Below are positions 37,360 to 44,153 of a stretch of 44,189 nt of DNA, one piece after another. Both the position numbers and the translations under genes were made by a program. Position 1 is the stretch's first letter. Each line of letters starts with the position of its first letter. The notes below the pieces were generated by a model. The model did not search any database, was not told where the DNA came from, and worked only from the letters and a program-made list of their open reading frames with translations. Origin of the DNA: Streptomyces harenosi (lineage in GTDB: Bacteria; Actinomycetota; Actinomycetes; Streptomycetales; Streptomycetaceae); contig NZ_WYCT01000016.1 in assembly GCF_011008945.1 (NCBI RefSeq), positions 1 to 44,189 of the forward strand. Reading direction: 5' to 3'.

Positions 37360-37500
37360 TCCCGCGCACTCCAATCGTTCAGCTCATCGACTGGAACAGC
37401 ACGGGCCGCCTCCACCGGGGCATGGCGCATGACCGCCCAGCTCCTCTTACACAAAGCGTGACCTGACAATTCACACTTCTTCAGCGCCTAGCGGCGACCC

Positions 37501-37529
37501 ACTATGACCCACGGCCCGGCGGTGATCAA
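37501..37529 (-). promoter_or_regulatory. Predicted sigma-70-type promoter of NRPS 1
   Basis: Read on the minus strand, TTGATC (37529-37524) and CATAGT (37506-37501) are 17 bases apart and lie about 140 bases before the ATG. The same TTGATC...GGGTCATAGTGG arrangement is found upstream of NRPS 3, which supports it. Confidence 0.6.
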
Positions 37530-37545
37530 TGCGGCTCCGATGGGC

Positions 37546-37574
37546 GTTCAACTGCCGGAGTACGGTGGTTGAAC
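37546..37574. promoter_or_regulatory. StrR-type operator between NRPS 1 and P450
   Basis: The half-sites GTTCAACTG and TGGTTGAAC are separated by exactly 11 bases. This matches the GTTCRACYG-N11-CRGTYGAAC layout known for StrR-family activators (streptomycin, balhimycin, teicoplanin clusters), with one departure at the first base of the right half. It sits 16 bases upstream of the -35 of the NRPS 1 promoter, between the two divergent genes, so it may serve both. Confidence 0.75.
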
Positions 37575-37751
37575 GCCCGTGTGGCCGGGCGCGCGGTACG
37601 CCTTGACGGAGTCGGACGCGCCCTGCGACCGTAATGGACGCCTATAACGTGAGCGGGCGCCGGAGATCGCCAGAAGCGTCCGCCGATTGCCTTCCGGCCG
37701 CGTATCCGTCGCGTATTTCCGGTCACCCACAGATCTGCGAGGCACACCCGC

Positions 37752-38942
37752 ATGCCCGATTCAGCGCCGCACATAAGTCTGGCGGATCCCGAACTCTATT
37801 CACATGGCGATCCTTTCGCGCAATGGAGCTGGCTGCGCGCGAACGATCCGGTGCACTGGCACGAGCCGGCCGAGCTGCCGGGCTTCTGGTCGCTGACGCG
37901 CTACGACGACATCCGGGCCGCCTATCGGGACGCGGAGACCTTCAGTTCGGCCCAGGGCATCCTGCTGCGGCCCGCCGAGCACGGGCCGGACCCGGGCGGC
38001 GGGCGCACGCTGGCCCTGACGGACGCGCCCCGGCACAAGCAGCTGCGCGGGCTGGTCGACGGCTGGTTCGCCGTGCGGTCGGTGCGCGCCCTCGAGACAG
38101 AGATGAAGGACATCGCGCAGGGTGTGGTGAACCGTGCTCTGGAGATGGGGAGTTGCGACTTCGTCAGCGATGTGGCGGCCCGCATCCCGCTCTATGTGAT
38201 CTGCAGGATGATGGGTGTTCCGGAGTCCGACTGGGAGCATCTCTACGAGCTGACGAGCCGGGCCTTCGGGGCGGGTGACCCGCTCACGCGCCGGTTCGCC
38301 CACCTCGACATTCTCGGGTACTTCGAGACTCTCCAGGCGGAAAAGGCGGCGGACCCGGGCGACGATCTGGTGAGCGTGCTGGCGACGGCGGAGGTGGACG
38401 GCGAGCGGCTGAGCCCCGACGATGTCATCCTCAACTGCGACAACCTGCTGGTGGGCGGCACGGAGAACACGCGCATCGCGGCGGCCGGCGGGATGCTCTC
38501 CTTCCTGGAGCATCCGGACCAGTGGCAGGCGGTGCGGGACGACCCGGAGCTGCTGCCGTCCTCGGTGGAGGAGGTGCTGCGCTGGACGTCGACGGCCACC
38601 CACATCATGCGGACGGCGGTGCGGCCGGCCGAGATCCACGGGCGGCGGATCGAGGCGGGCGACAAGGTGGTCTTCTGGCTGCCGTCCGCCAACCGGGACG
38701 AGACCGTCTTCGACGCTCCCGACGTCTTCGACGTGCGCCGCACGCCCAACCGGCACCTGTCCCTGGGCTTCGGTGAGCACTTCTGCCTGGGCAGCATGCT
38801 GGCCAGGGTCGAGCTGCGTCTGCTGTACGGCGAGTTGCTCGGCCGGGGCGTGCGCATCGAGTCGGACGGGCAGCCGAAGCTGCTCGACTCGATCGTGGTC
38901 AACGGCCCCGAGACCCTGCCGGTCCGGATGAAGGCCGGCTGA
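37752..38942 (+). CDS. Cytochrome P450, probable tailoring hydroxylase
   Basis: This 396-residue soluble bacterial P450 has the usual class length. The I-helix segment is GGTENTR (about residue 235), the K-helix ExxR is EEVLR (about 273), and the heme loop is LGFGEHFCLG with the ligand Cys near 345. In the I helix the Thr normally following the acidic residue is Asn (E-N instead of E-T), so oxygen activation may rely on the neighbouring Thr. The ATG has GAGG nine bases upstream. The gene diverges from NRPS 1 and shares its operator region, so co-regulation is likely. A role in hydroxylating a carrier-bound residue or the finished peptide is inferred from context; the substrate is unknown. No redox partner gene is visible. 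Confidence 0.93.
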   Translation: MPDSAPHISLADPELYSHGDPFAQWSWLRANDPVHWHEPAELPGFWSLTRYDDIRAAYRDAETFSSAQGILLRPAEHGPDPGGGRTLALTDAPRHKQLRGLVDGWFAVRSVRALETEMKDIAQGVVNRALEMGSCDFVSDVAARIPLYVICRMMGVPESDWEHLYELTSRAFGAGDPLTRRFAHLDILGYFETLQAEKAADPGDDLVSVLATAEVDGERLSPDDVILNCDNLLVGGTENTRIAAAGGMLSFLEHPDQWQAVRDDPELLPSSVEEVLRWTSTATHIMRTAVRPAEIHGRRIEAGDKVVFWLPSANRDETVFDAPDVFDVRRTPNRHLSLGFGEHFCLGSMLARVELRLLYGELLGRGVRIESDGQPKLLDSIVVNGPETLPVRMKAG

Positions 38943-38964
38943 GGCCCGGCGAGCACGTACACCG

Positions 38965-38997
38965 AAAGGGGCCCACCTCGGCAGGTGGGCCCCTTTT
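38965..38997. terminator. Bidirectional terminator between P450 and oxygenase
   Basis: A perfect 14-bp stem (AAAGGGGCCCACCT with AGGTGGGCCCCTTT) has a 4-base loop CGGC and is followed by T. It begins 22 bases after the P450 stop and ends 17 bases before the oxygenase stop. The T-run on one strand and the A-run on the other let it serve both convergent genes. Confidence 0.88.
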
Positions 38998-39013
38998 CGC
39001 GTGCCGCGCCGGC

Positions 39014-39952
39014 TCAGCCGGACATGGCCACCAGAACCCGGCGGTCTCCGGCGAAGGGGCGCCGTCCGTGGCCCACGGCGACGTTGTCGACGACCATCAG
39101 GTCGCCCCGGCGCCAGTCGACGTCGACGGCCATCTCCAGGCCCCGGTCGTGGACGTGGAGCACGTACGCGTCGGGGATGGGGCTGCCGTCGGCGAAGGTG
39201 ACCGACTGGGGCAGTTCCTCGGGCGGGAGGATCTGCGCGAGTTCGCGCGCGGTCTCGTCGCCGAGCGCGGCCGGGTGGAAGTGGTCGGCCTGGTTGAACC
39301 AGACCTCGGCGCCCGACACCGGGTGCCGCACGGTGGCCAGCCGGACGGGGCTGGTCATGCGCAGTCCGCCATCGGGATTCCACTCCCAGTCGAACTCCCC
39401 CGCGCTCAGGAAGGATTCGACGGCCTCGCGGTCGTCGGTCTCGAAGGTCTGCCGCCAGCTGCGGCCGAGCCCGAAGCCGTCGTGGAGGTTCTGCGTGTAG
39501 CGGATGCCCGCCGCGAACGCGTCGCGGACCTCCTCGTCGAGCGACTCCAGCCACAGCGCGCCGTCCACGACGGGCGTCGCGCCCCCGGAGCCGGGTGTGG
39601 TGGCGCAGTAGAAGAAGAGCCGTTCGGGCCAGCGGTGGCTGTAGGACAGCTCGTTGTGCATGGCGATGGTCATGTGCTGCGGGTACTCGGTGGACGTGTA
39701 GAGGTTCCCACCGAGCTTGGTGCGCGGCGAGGTGCCGTGCAGGTACGCGAGCCGGTTCGGCAGCAGCAGGTCCATCACGGACTCGATGTCCTGCTCGGCC
39801 ACCTCGAAGTCGCGGAAGACGACGGCCTTCTCGCGGGCGAGCAGGTCGCCGAAGTCCCCCATCCCGGCGAGGAGTTCGCGCACCCCCTCCGCACCGGTGC
39901 GGCCGTCCTCGGGGCGCAGCTCCAGTGGCTTCCAGTCCTTGGGATCAGTCAT
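39014..39952 (-). CDS. TauD/TfdA-family Fe(II)/2-oxoglutarate oxygenase, SyrP-like
   Basis: This 312-residue protein is a non-heme iron oxygenase. The proximal iron ligands are His and Glu in MHNELSY (about residue 99). The distal His lies in VGHGRRPF (about 295), followed by Arg residues in GDRRVLVAM that would bind 2-oxoglutarate. The MHNE-SY..RWP signature is typical of the SyrP-like branch, whose founder beta-hydroxylates carrier-bound Asp in syringomycin assembly. Module 3 of NRPS 1 has an Asp code, so beta-hydroxylation of Asp3 is the simplest hypothesis. It is the last gene of a five-gene leftward operon, 17 bases after the GH3-like gene, with GGAG upstream of the ATG. A bidirectional terminator follows it. 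An earlier in-frame extension overlaps the GH3-like gene and was not used. Confidence 0.9.
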   Translation of the reverse strand: MTDPKDWKPLELRPEDGRTGAEGVRELLAGMGDFGDLLAREKAVVFRDFEVAEQDIESVMDLLLPNRLAYLHGTSPRTKLGGNLYTSTEYPQHMTIAMHNELSYSHRWPERLFFYCATTPGSGGATPVVDGALWLESLDEEVRDAFAAGIRYTQNLHDGFGLGRSWRQTFETDDREAVESFLSAGEFDWEWNPDGGLRMTSPVRLATVRHPVSGAEVWFNQADHFHPAALGDETARELAQILPPEELPQSVTFADGSPIPDAYVLHVHDRGLEMAVDVDWRRGDLMVVDNVAVGHGRRPFAGDRRVLVAMSG

Positions 39953-39969
39953 GCCGATCTCGTCTCCGT

Positions 39970-41667
39970 TCACTCTCGTCCGTGGTTCCGCAGGCGCGAC
40001 CAGGCCGCGGGGTCGTGCTGGAACACCTGGTCCTTGATCTCGGGGGGCCGCATCCCGGCCGCCAGGCGGTGGTGCCAGTGCTCGGTGAAGGCCGCGGCGT
40101 CCACCGGGACGACGCGGGCGGCGCCGAGGGCGCCCGTGGACCGCGCGTTGCGGTAGTCGCGGCTCACCCGACCCAGTTCCTCGTCCACCAGGTCCTGCAA
40201 GGAGAGCAGCCCGGCCGCCGGCAGGGGCCGGCGCAGGGCGACGGCCAACGTGTAGTGGGGGCGGCGGTCGGGGCCGTCCTCGGTTCGGCAGGTGAGGTTG
40301 ACGACGTCGACTCCGGCGGCCCTGGCCGCCTCCCGCACGGCGCGGACGACGTGCAGTTCGCGCAGCCGCTCGCCCGCCGCGTCCGAGAGCGTGGCGCGCC
40401 CGGCGTACTCGACCCTGGGCACCGTGCCGACCCGGTCGACGACGTGCGCGATGTCGCCGAGCACATAGCGGTACAGGCCGCCGAGGTGGGAGAGGACGAC
40501 GTGGTAGTCGCGGCCCGGCTCCAGCTCGTCGTACAGGAGGGTGGGGCTGTCGGGCGTCACGTCCTGGCGCGCGTCGACGAACTCGTACAGCGCGCAGGAC
40601 ACGGCGAGCGGCCCGGCGGTCGGGTGCCGGTCCAGCGGTACGCCGACGGGCCCCTCGGAGGCCGCGGGGGGCGTGGGCAGGACGGCGACGTCGGGGCCGT
40701 ACGCCTCCTTGAGGCGGGGCAGGTAGAGGGAGGCGAGGCCGCTCGTCCAGCAGTACAGCAGCCGCATGCGGGGCCAGACGGCGGCGGGTGTCGGCCGGCC
40801 ACCGGGCGCGGTCGCGGCGCGGCGCTCCAGCTCGGCGGCGCGCCGGGGGTTGGGCGTGCCACCGGGCTCGCCGAGGTAGGTGCCGTCGCGGATGTCCTTC
40901 AGCAGGTCGGGCCACCACTGGGCGAGCAACTCGGGCAGCATCGCGATCATCGTGGGGTTGTGGCCGATGACGGAGCGCACGTCGTGCTCGGCGGCCATGC
41001 GGACGCGGACGTACAGCTTGTCCAGGTAGGCCTGGTCGTCGACGGGCACGGGCAGTTCGGCCCAGGGGGCGCGGCTGCCGGGCTCCTCCAGGCGCACGCC
41101 GAAGCCGCCTCGCAGGTCCGCCTGGCTGGGGCCGAGGCTCGGCCGTCCGGAGGCGCTGACGGCGGGCCGGGCGAGCCGGTCGTGGCGCAGGTTGAGGCAG
41201 ACGGCACCGCGCCCGAACGCCTCGGGGTGGTACTGGGCCGGCACTCCCATCGCGGCCTGGAAGAAGGGGAGGTAGACGCGTTTGACGAAGGTCTCGGTGA
41301 CGGGGACGCGCTTGCGGTCGCCGGTCGATCCGCTGGTGGTGAAGAACAGCCGGGGCGCCTCGCTCGTGAGCACCCGTGCCTCGCCTTCGGCGGTGCGCGC
41401 CAGCCAGGGCCCGTACTCCTGGTGGGTGCGCAGCGGCACGGCGGAGCGGTAGTCGTCGATCGTGCGGACGCGGCCGAAGCCGTGCGCCCTGCCGAAGGCG
41501 GTGTCGGCGTTGTCGGTGAGGAACTCGGTGAGGATGCGTCGCTGCCATGCCGCCGCTTCGCGCACCGCCGCCGCCAACTGTTCCTTGGAGGCGATGAGTC
41601 TGCCGCGGTAGGCGGCTTCGTCGTCGCCGTCCGTCTCGGCTCGGGGTCCGGTGTCGCTGAGTCTCAT
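39970..41667 (-). CDS. GH3-family-like acyl-adenylate/amide synthetase
   Basis: This 565-residue protein resembles the GH3 (auxin-responsive) branch of adenylate-forming enzymes, which activate a carboxylic acid with ATP and transfer it to an amine. Visible motifs are FFTTSGSTGDRKRVPV (about residue 111), a nucleotide-binding loop of the TSGSTG type, LLYCWTSGLASLYLP, and YRYVLGDIAHVV near the C-terminal hinge. The length fits the family. The ATG overlaps the TGA of the upstream kinase-like gene (ATGA), so translation is coupled. Its acid and amine are unknown; it could attach or build a side group of the peptide. It carries no carrier or condensation domain and is distinct from the NRPS A domains. 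Family call is by motif and overall pattern only. Confidence 0.78.
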   Translation of the reverse strand: MRLSDTGPRAETDGDDEAAYRGRLIASKEQLAAAVREAAAWQRRILTEFLTDNADTAFGRAHGFGRVRTIDDYRSAVPLRTHQEYGPWLARTAEGEARVLTSEAPRLFFTTSGSTGDRKRVPVTETFVKRVYLPFFQAAMGVPAQYHPEAFGRGAVCLNLRHDRLARPAVSASGRPSLGPSQADLRGGFGVRLEEPGSRAPWAELPVPVDDQAYLDKLYVRVRMAAEHDVRSVIGHNPTMIAMLPELLAQWWPDLLKDIRDGTYLGEPGGTPNPRRAAELERRAATAPGGRPTPAAVWPRMRLLYCWTSGLASLYLPRLKEAYGPDVAVLPTPPAASEGPVGVPLDRHPTAGPLAVSCALYEFVDARQDVTPDSPTLLYDELEPGRDYHVVLSHLGGLYRYVLGDIAHVVDRVGTVPRVEYAGRATLSDAAGERLRELHVVRAVREAARAAGVDVVNLTCRTEDGPDRRPHYTLAVALRRPLPAAGLLSLQDLVDEELGRVSRDYRNARSTGALGAARVVPVDAAAFTEHWHHRLAAGMRPPEIKDQVFQHDPAAWSRLRNHGRE

Positions 41668-42281
41668 GAGGCTTCCTCGATGGTCCGCAGCACGTGGTCG
41701 ACGGCGGCCCCCACGTCCTGGCCGGCGGGTACGTGTTCGATGTGCAGCTGCCGGGTTTCCGCGACGAGTTCGGCGCGCAGGTCCAGCTGGAAGCGAGTGA
41801 AGCCGTCGATGTCGGGGGTCGGCCCGTAGTGCTCGAACGGGTTGAGCCGGGCGCCTTCGCCGGCGCGCCGCCACGCGGTCCCCGGGTCGACCTCCAGGAG
41901 GAGGACGCCCCGCGGCTGGGGCAGCGACCGCCAGTGCTCCTGCCAGGGCCCGTCGGCCAGGCCGAGCAGCCGGCACTTGGCGAGGATCTTGTAGTAGTAG
42001 GAATCGATCAGGAGGGTGCGGCCGGGCGGGGCGCGGAAGATCCGGTCGCGGTAGTAGGCGACGGCGACGTTGAGGAGGGCCTGCACGTACTCCGGGGCGT
42101 GTCCGCTCGCGAAGGCGCGGCGGAGCGCCTCGGGAAGGCCGGTGAGCGCGCGGTACTCCCCGGACAGCAGCGGGGCGTCGTACGAGACGGGCAGCACCGG
42201 GCCGCCGCGGGCGGCGATCCGGTCGAGGATGGTGGACTTGCCGCACTGGTCGGTGCCGAGCAGCACCCAGAAGTCAGTCAT
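41664..42281 (-). CDS. P-loop kinase-like protein (thymidylate kinase-like fold)
   Basis: This 205-residue protein starts MTDFWVLLGTDQCGKST, a perfect Walker A (GxxxxGKST) at residues 9-17, as in thymidylate and deoxynucleoside kinases. The motif corresponding to the thymidylate kinase DR(Y/H) site reads LLIDSYYYK, so the substrate-binding Arg is replaced by Ser. A basic LID-like stretch (AWRRAGEGARLNPFEHYG) follows. These changes suggest a substrate other than dTMP. I chose the ATG at 42281, which overlaps the end of the preceding gene by 8 bases (ATGACTGA), over an upstream GTG/ATG reading because the Walker A then sits at the usual distance from the N-terminus. The downstream GH3-like gene overlaps it by ATGA. 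Function in the pathway is unknown. Confidence 0.78.
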   Translation of the reverse strand: MTDFWVLLGTDQCGKSTILDRIAARGGPVLPVSYDAPLLSGEYRALTGLPEALRRAFASGHAPEYVQALLNVAVAYYRDRIFRAPPGRTLLIDSYYYKILAKCRLLGLADGPWQEHWRSLPQPRGVLLLEVDPGTAWRRAGEGARLNPFEHYGPTPDIDGFTRFQLDLRAELVAETRQLHIEHVPAGQDVGAAVDHVLRTIEEAS

Positions 42282-42939
42282 CGCGCCCCCTCTCGGGGCC
42301 ACCGAGGCAGGCGTACGCGCGTAGCCGACCCGGGCGGCCGGTGTCCTCGTGGACCCGCAGATACGCGGGGCGGGTGGGCAGTTCGTGCAGGTGCGGCACG
42401 TGCTCGACGGCGATCCGGTCGCCGGGGTCGAGCGCCCCGGTCAGCAGGGCCTCGGCGAGTGTGTGGTTGAGGTGCACCAGGTACTGCGGGAGGGTGAGCC
42501 CGTCCGTGGCGACGGTGAGCCGCCGGAGCCCGGCGCCGGCCCCCGCGCCGTGCGGGACGCGCACGGTGTACGGCGGCGGTGGCGGCCCGGCGGGTAGGGC
42601 GCCGCGCACCAGGCGCAGCAGCAGCCGCAGTTCGCGGTGGCGGGGCCCGGTGCCGGGGGCGTACCAGGCGATCCGGCCGTCGGCGCTGGTGAAGGAGGGC
42701 GGCAGCCGGGAGGCGAGGTTGCGCGGGTTGCCCGCGAGGAAGACGGTGCGGGTGTGGTCGGCGAGCCAGGTGCGCGCGGTGTCCGGGGCGAGCGTGACCG
42801 TGAAGTCCAGTACGGACTGGGCGAACCGGGGCAGCTCGCAGCTGCGGAGCACGGCCACGGCGGCGGCCCCGGGGCCGGGCGTCCCGGCCGCGCGCACGCG
42901 GGCGTCCAGTGCCTCCCGGAGTTCTTGCTGGCTGGGCAT
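42274..42939 (-). CDS. Unrecognised protein in the tailoring operon
   Basis: I do not recognise this 221-residue protein. It begins MPSQQELREALDARVRAAG and has a predicted alpha/beta character, with a Pro-rich stretch (GPPPPPY) in the middle, no signal peptide and no clear membrane segment. Its start overlaps the stop of the aminoacyl-tRNA-synthetase-like gene by one base (TGATG), and its end overlaps the kinase-like gene by 8 bases. That tight packing between two adenylate- or phosphate-handling enzymes suggests a protein made in fixed ratio with them, perhaps a partner subunit. The same frame stays open far upstream, but that extension runs antiparallel in frame terms through the neighbouring gene and was rejected. 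Confidence 0.7.
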   Translation of the reverse strand: MPSQQELREALDARVRAAGTPGPGAAAVAVLRSCELPRFAQSVLDFTVTLAPDTARTWLADHTRTVFLAGNPRNLASRLPPSFTSADGRIAWYAPGTGPRHRELRLLLRLVRGALPAGPPPPPYTVRVPHGAGAGAGLRRLTVATDGLTLPQYLVHLNHTLAEALLTGALDPGDRIAVEHVPHLHELPTRPAYLRVHEDTGRPGRLRAYACLGGPERGRDD

Positions 42940-44090
42940 CACAGGTAGACCTCGTTCAGCAGGTGGCCGTCGGCGCCGCCCCGGCGGTCCCGGGCGAGCA
43001 GCGCCGTGGTGAGCCGGTAGGGATCGACGTAGGGGTGCGGGCGGGCGTGCCGCCGCAGCAGGGCGGCGGTGTCGGCCGGGTCTCGGGGGCTGGACTGGCC
43101 CTTGAGCACGCGTGCGGCCCGCTCCATGCACCGGTTCAGCAGCTCGGCGCGGTACGGCTGCCGGTCGCCGCGGCCCAGCGTCGCGACGAAGTACAGGCGC
43201 AGCCCGAGCCGGTACGCGTCGGGCCCCACCCGGTCCAGGTGGCGCTCGGCCAGCGCCGCCGCGGTCAGCCCCTGCCAGCCGCCGTGCCGCGACGAGGGCA
43301 CCGGGCCGGAGGCGCCGCTGGTGCGCACCCGGCCGAGAGCGACGAGGTGGACTCGGGCGCCGAGCCTGCCCAGGAGGTGCCGCAGCAGGACGTAGTCGGG
43401 GAGGGTGTCGCGGTCGCAGATGAGGACGAAGTCGTCGTAGGCGCGCAGGTGCGGGATGAGGTCGCGCAGCAGCCAGGCGAGGTAGTTGGCGGTGCCGTCG
43501 GCGCCGACGAGCAGGCGCAGCGGCAGCCCGCCGCGGGTGCCGTCCAGGTACACCGGGCCGTTCCAGCGGCGGTGGTCGACGCACAGGCCGAGGTCGGCGA
43601 GGAGCGCCACGAGTTGGTCGAGGCTCAGCGGCGGGCGTGCCCGTGTCCGCAGCCCCGGGTCGGCGATGCCGAGTTCGCGCAGCCGTACGTCCCACAGGTC
43701 GAGGATGCGGGCGCCTGCGGGGTGCGGCGGTCCGCCGGCCTCGGCGGCGCGCCGCACGGCGGGGTCGAGGCGGTCCCCGGGGGGCCGGCCCCGCTGGTAC
43801 TCGACGTAGAGGGCGCCGATCTCCTCCTCGTCGCAGCGGCTGAAGTCGGCGCCGGGCCGGGTGCGGTCGAGGTGGTCCCAGAAGCCGAGGGTCTGGGCGT
43901 TGAGGACGCCGACGCTCCAGCTGTAGTGCAGGTCGACGTGGTGCAGCAGGCTGGTGGCCCGGTGCATGACGTCGCTCCACAGAAAACCCTTGACGTGGCT
44001 GAGGGTGAGGGGCTTGGTGGGCGCCACGGGCACGGGGGCGAACAGAACGCGCCGCGCGTGCGCGCCGGTGGTGAGCTGGCGCAGGGCCAC
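42939..44090 (-). CDS. Class I aminoacyl-tRNA-synthetase-like protein, catalytic domain only
   Basis: This 383-residue protein looks like a free-standing, degenerate class I aminoacyl-tRNA synthetase core (closest in pattern to ArgRS). Near residues 27-37 it has APTKPLTLSHVKG where synthetases have the HIGH motif, so three of the four residues differ and only the last His remains. Mid-protein LVGADGTANYLAWLLRDL resembles the DGT..Y...D element of ArgRS. Near residue 265 VPSSRHGGWQGLT sits where KMSKS would be. No anticodon-binding domain follows. The GTG start at 44090 is preceded by GGAGG; the ATG further upstream at 44168 lies inside adapter sequence and is spurious. First gene of the five-gene operon. 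It may ligate an amino acid to a small molecule or carrier; the family call is tentative. Confidence 0.55.
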   Translation of the reverse strand: MALRQLTTGAHARRVLFAPVPVAPTKPLTLSHVKGFLWSDVMHRATSLLHHVDLHYSWSVGVLNAQTLGFWDHLDRTRPGADFSRCDEEEIGALYVEYQRGRPPGDRLDPAVRRAAEAGGPPHPAGARILDLWDVRLRELGIADPGLRTRARPPLSLDQLVALLADLGLCVDHRRWNGPVYLDGTRGGLPLRLLVGADGTANYLAWLLRDLIPHLRAYDDFVLICDRDTLPDYVLLRHLLGRLGARVHLVALGRVRTSGASGPVPSSRHGGWQGLTAAALAERHLDRVGPDAYRLGLRLYFVATLGRGDRQPYRAELLNRCMERAARVLKGQSSPRDPADTAALLRRHARPHPYVDPYRLTTALLARDRRGGADGHLLNEVYL

Positions 44091-44153
44091 ATCGTCCTCC
44101 GTCGGGTGCGTGTGGGCAGGATCCTGTGCTCCCGGCACCCGCCGGGACGGGGG

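Larger units (their letters stand above)
37360..37751. other. Divergent regulatory region NRPS 1 / P450
   Basis: This 392-base gap contains the NRPS 1 leader, promoter and the StrR-type operator. On the P450 side there is a TTGACG at 37603-37608 that could be a -35, but no good -10 follows, so the P450 promoter is uncertain. A possible short leader ORF (37430->37326, minus strand, AGGAG upstream) overlaps the NRPS 1 start. No other gene is seen. Confidence 0.8.

Noticed and set aside
37360..37374. TTG start at 37374 for NRPS 1
   Set aside because: The TTG overlaps the GGAG ribosome-binding site of the ATG at 37359 and adds only five residues.
37800..38942. Separate E domains in the NRPS proteins to explain D-residues
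   Set aside because: No stand-alone epimerase domains follow any carrier; the YPLAPLQEG...HHL domains also join to A domains downstream and fit dual E/C domains.
37800..39554. 584-residue minus-strand frame across P450 and oxygenase
   Set aside because: It is antisense to a P450 with all motifs and crosses a strong terminator; no domain is visible.
39014..41548. 844-residue reading of the oxygenase
   Set aside because: The N-terminal extension lies in a shadow frame of the GH3-like gene; the oxygenase proper begins at MTDPKDW with its own ribosome-binding site.
42274..43980. 568-residue reading of the unknown gene
   Set aside because: Its first 347 residues overlap the synthetase-like gene in another frame and are Arg/Pro-rich; the ATG at 42939 gives a one-base overlap typical of this operon.
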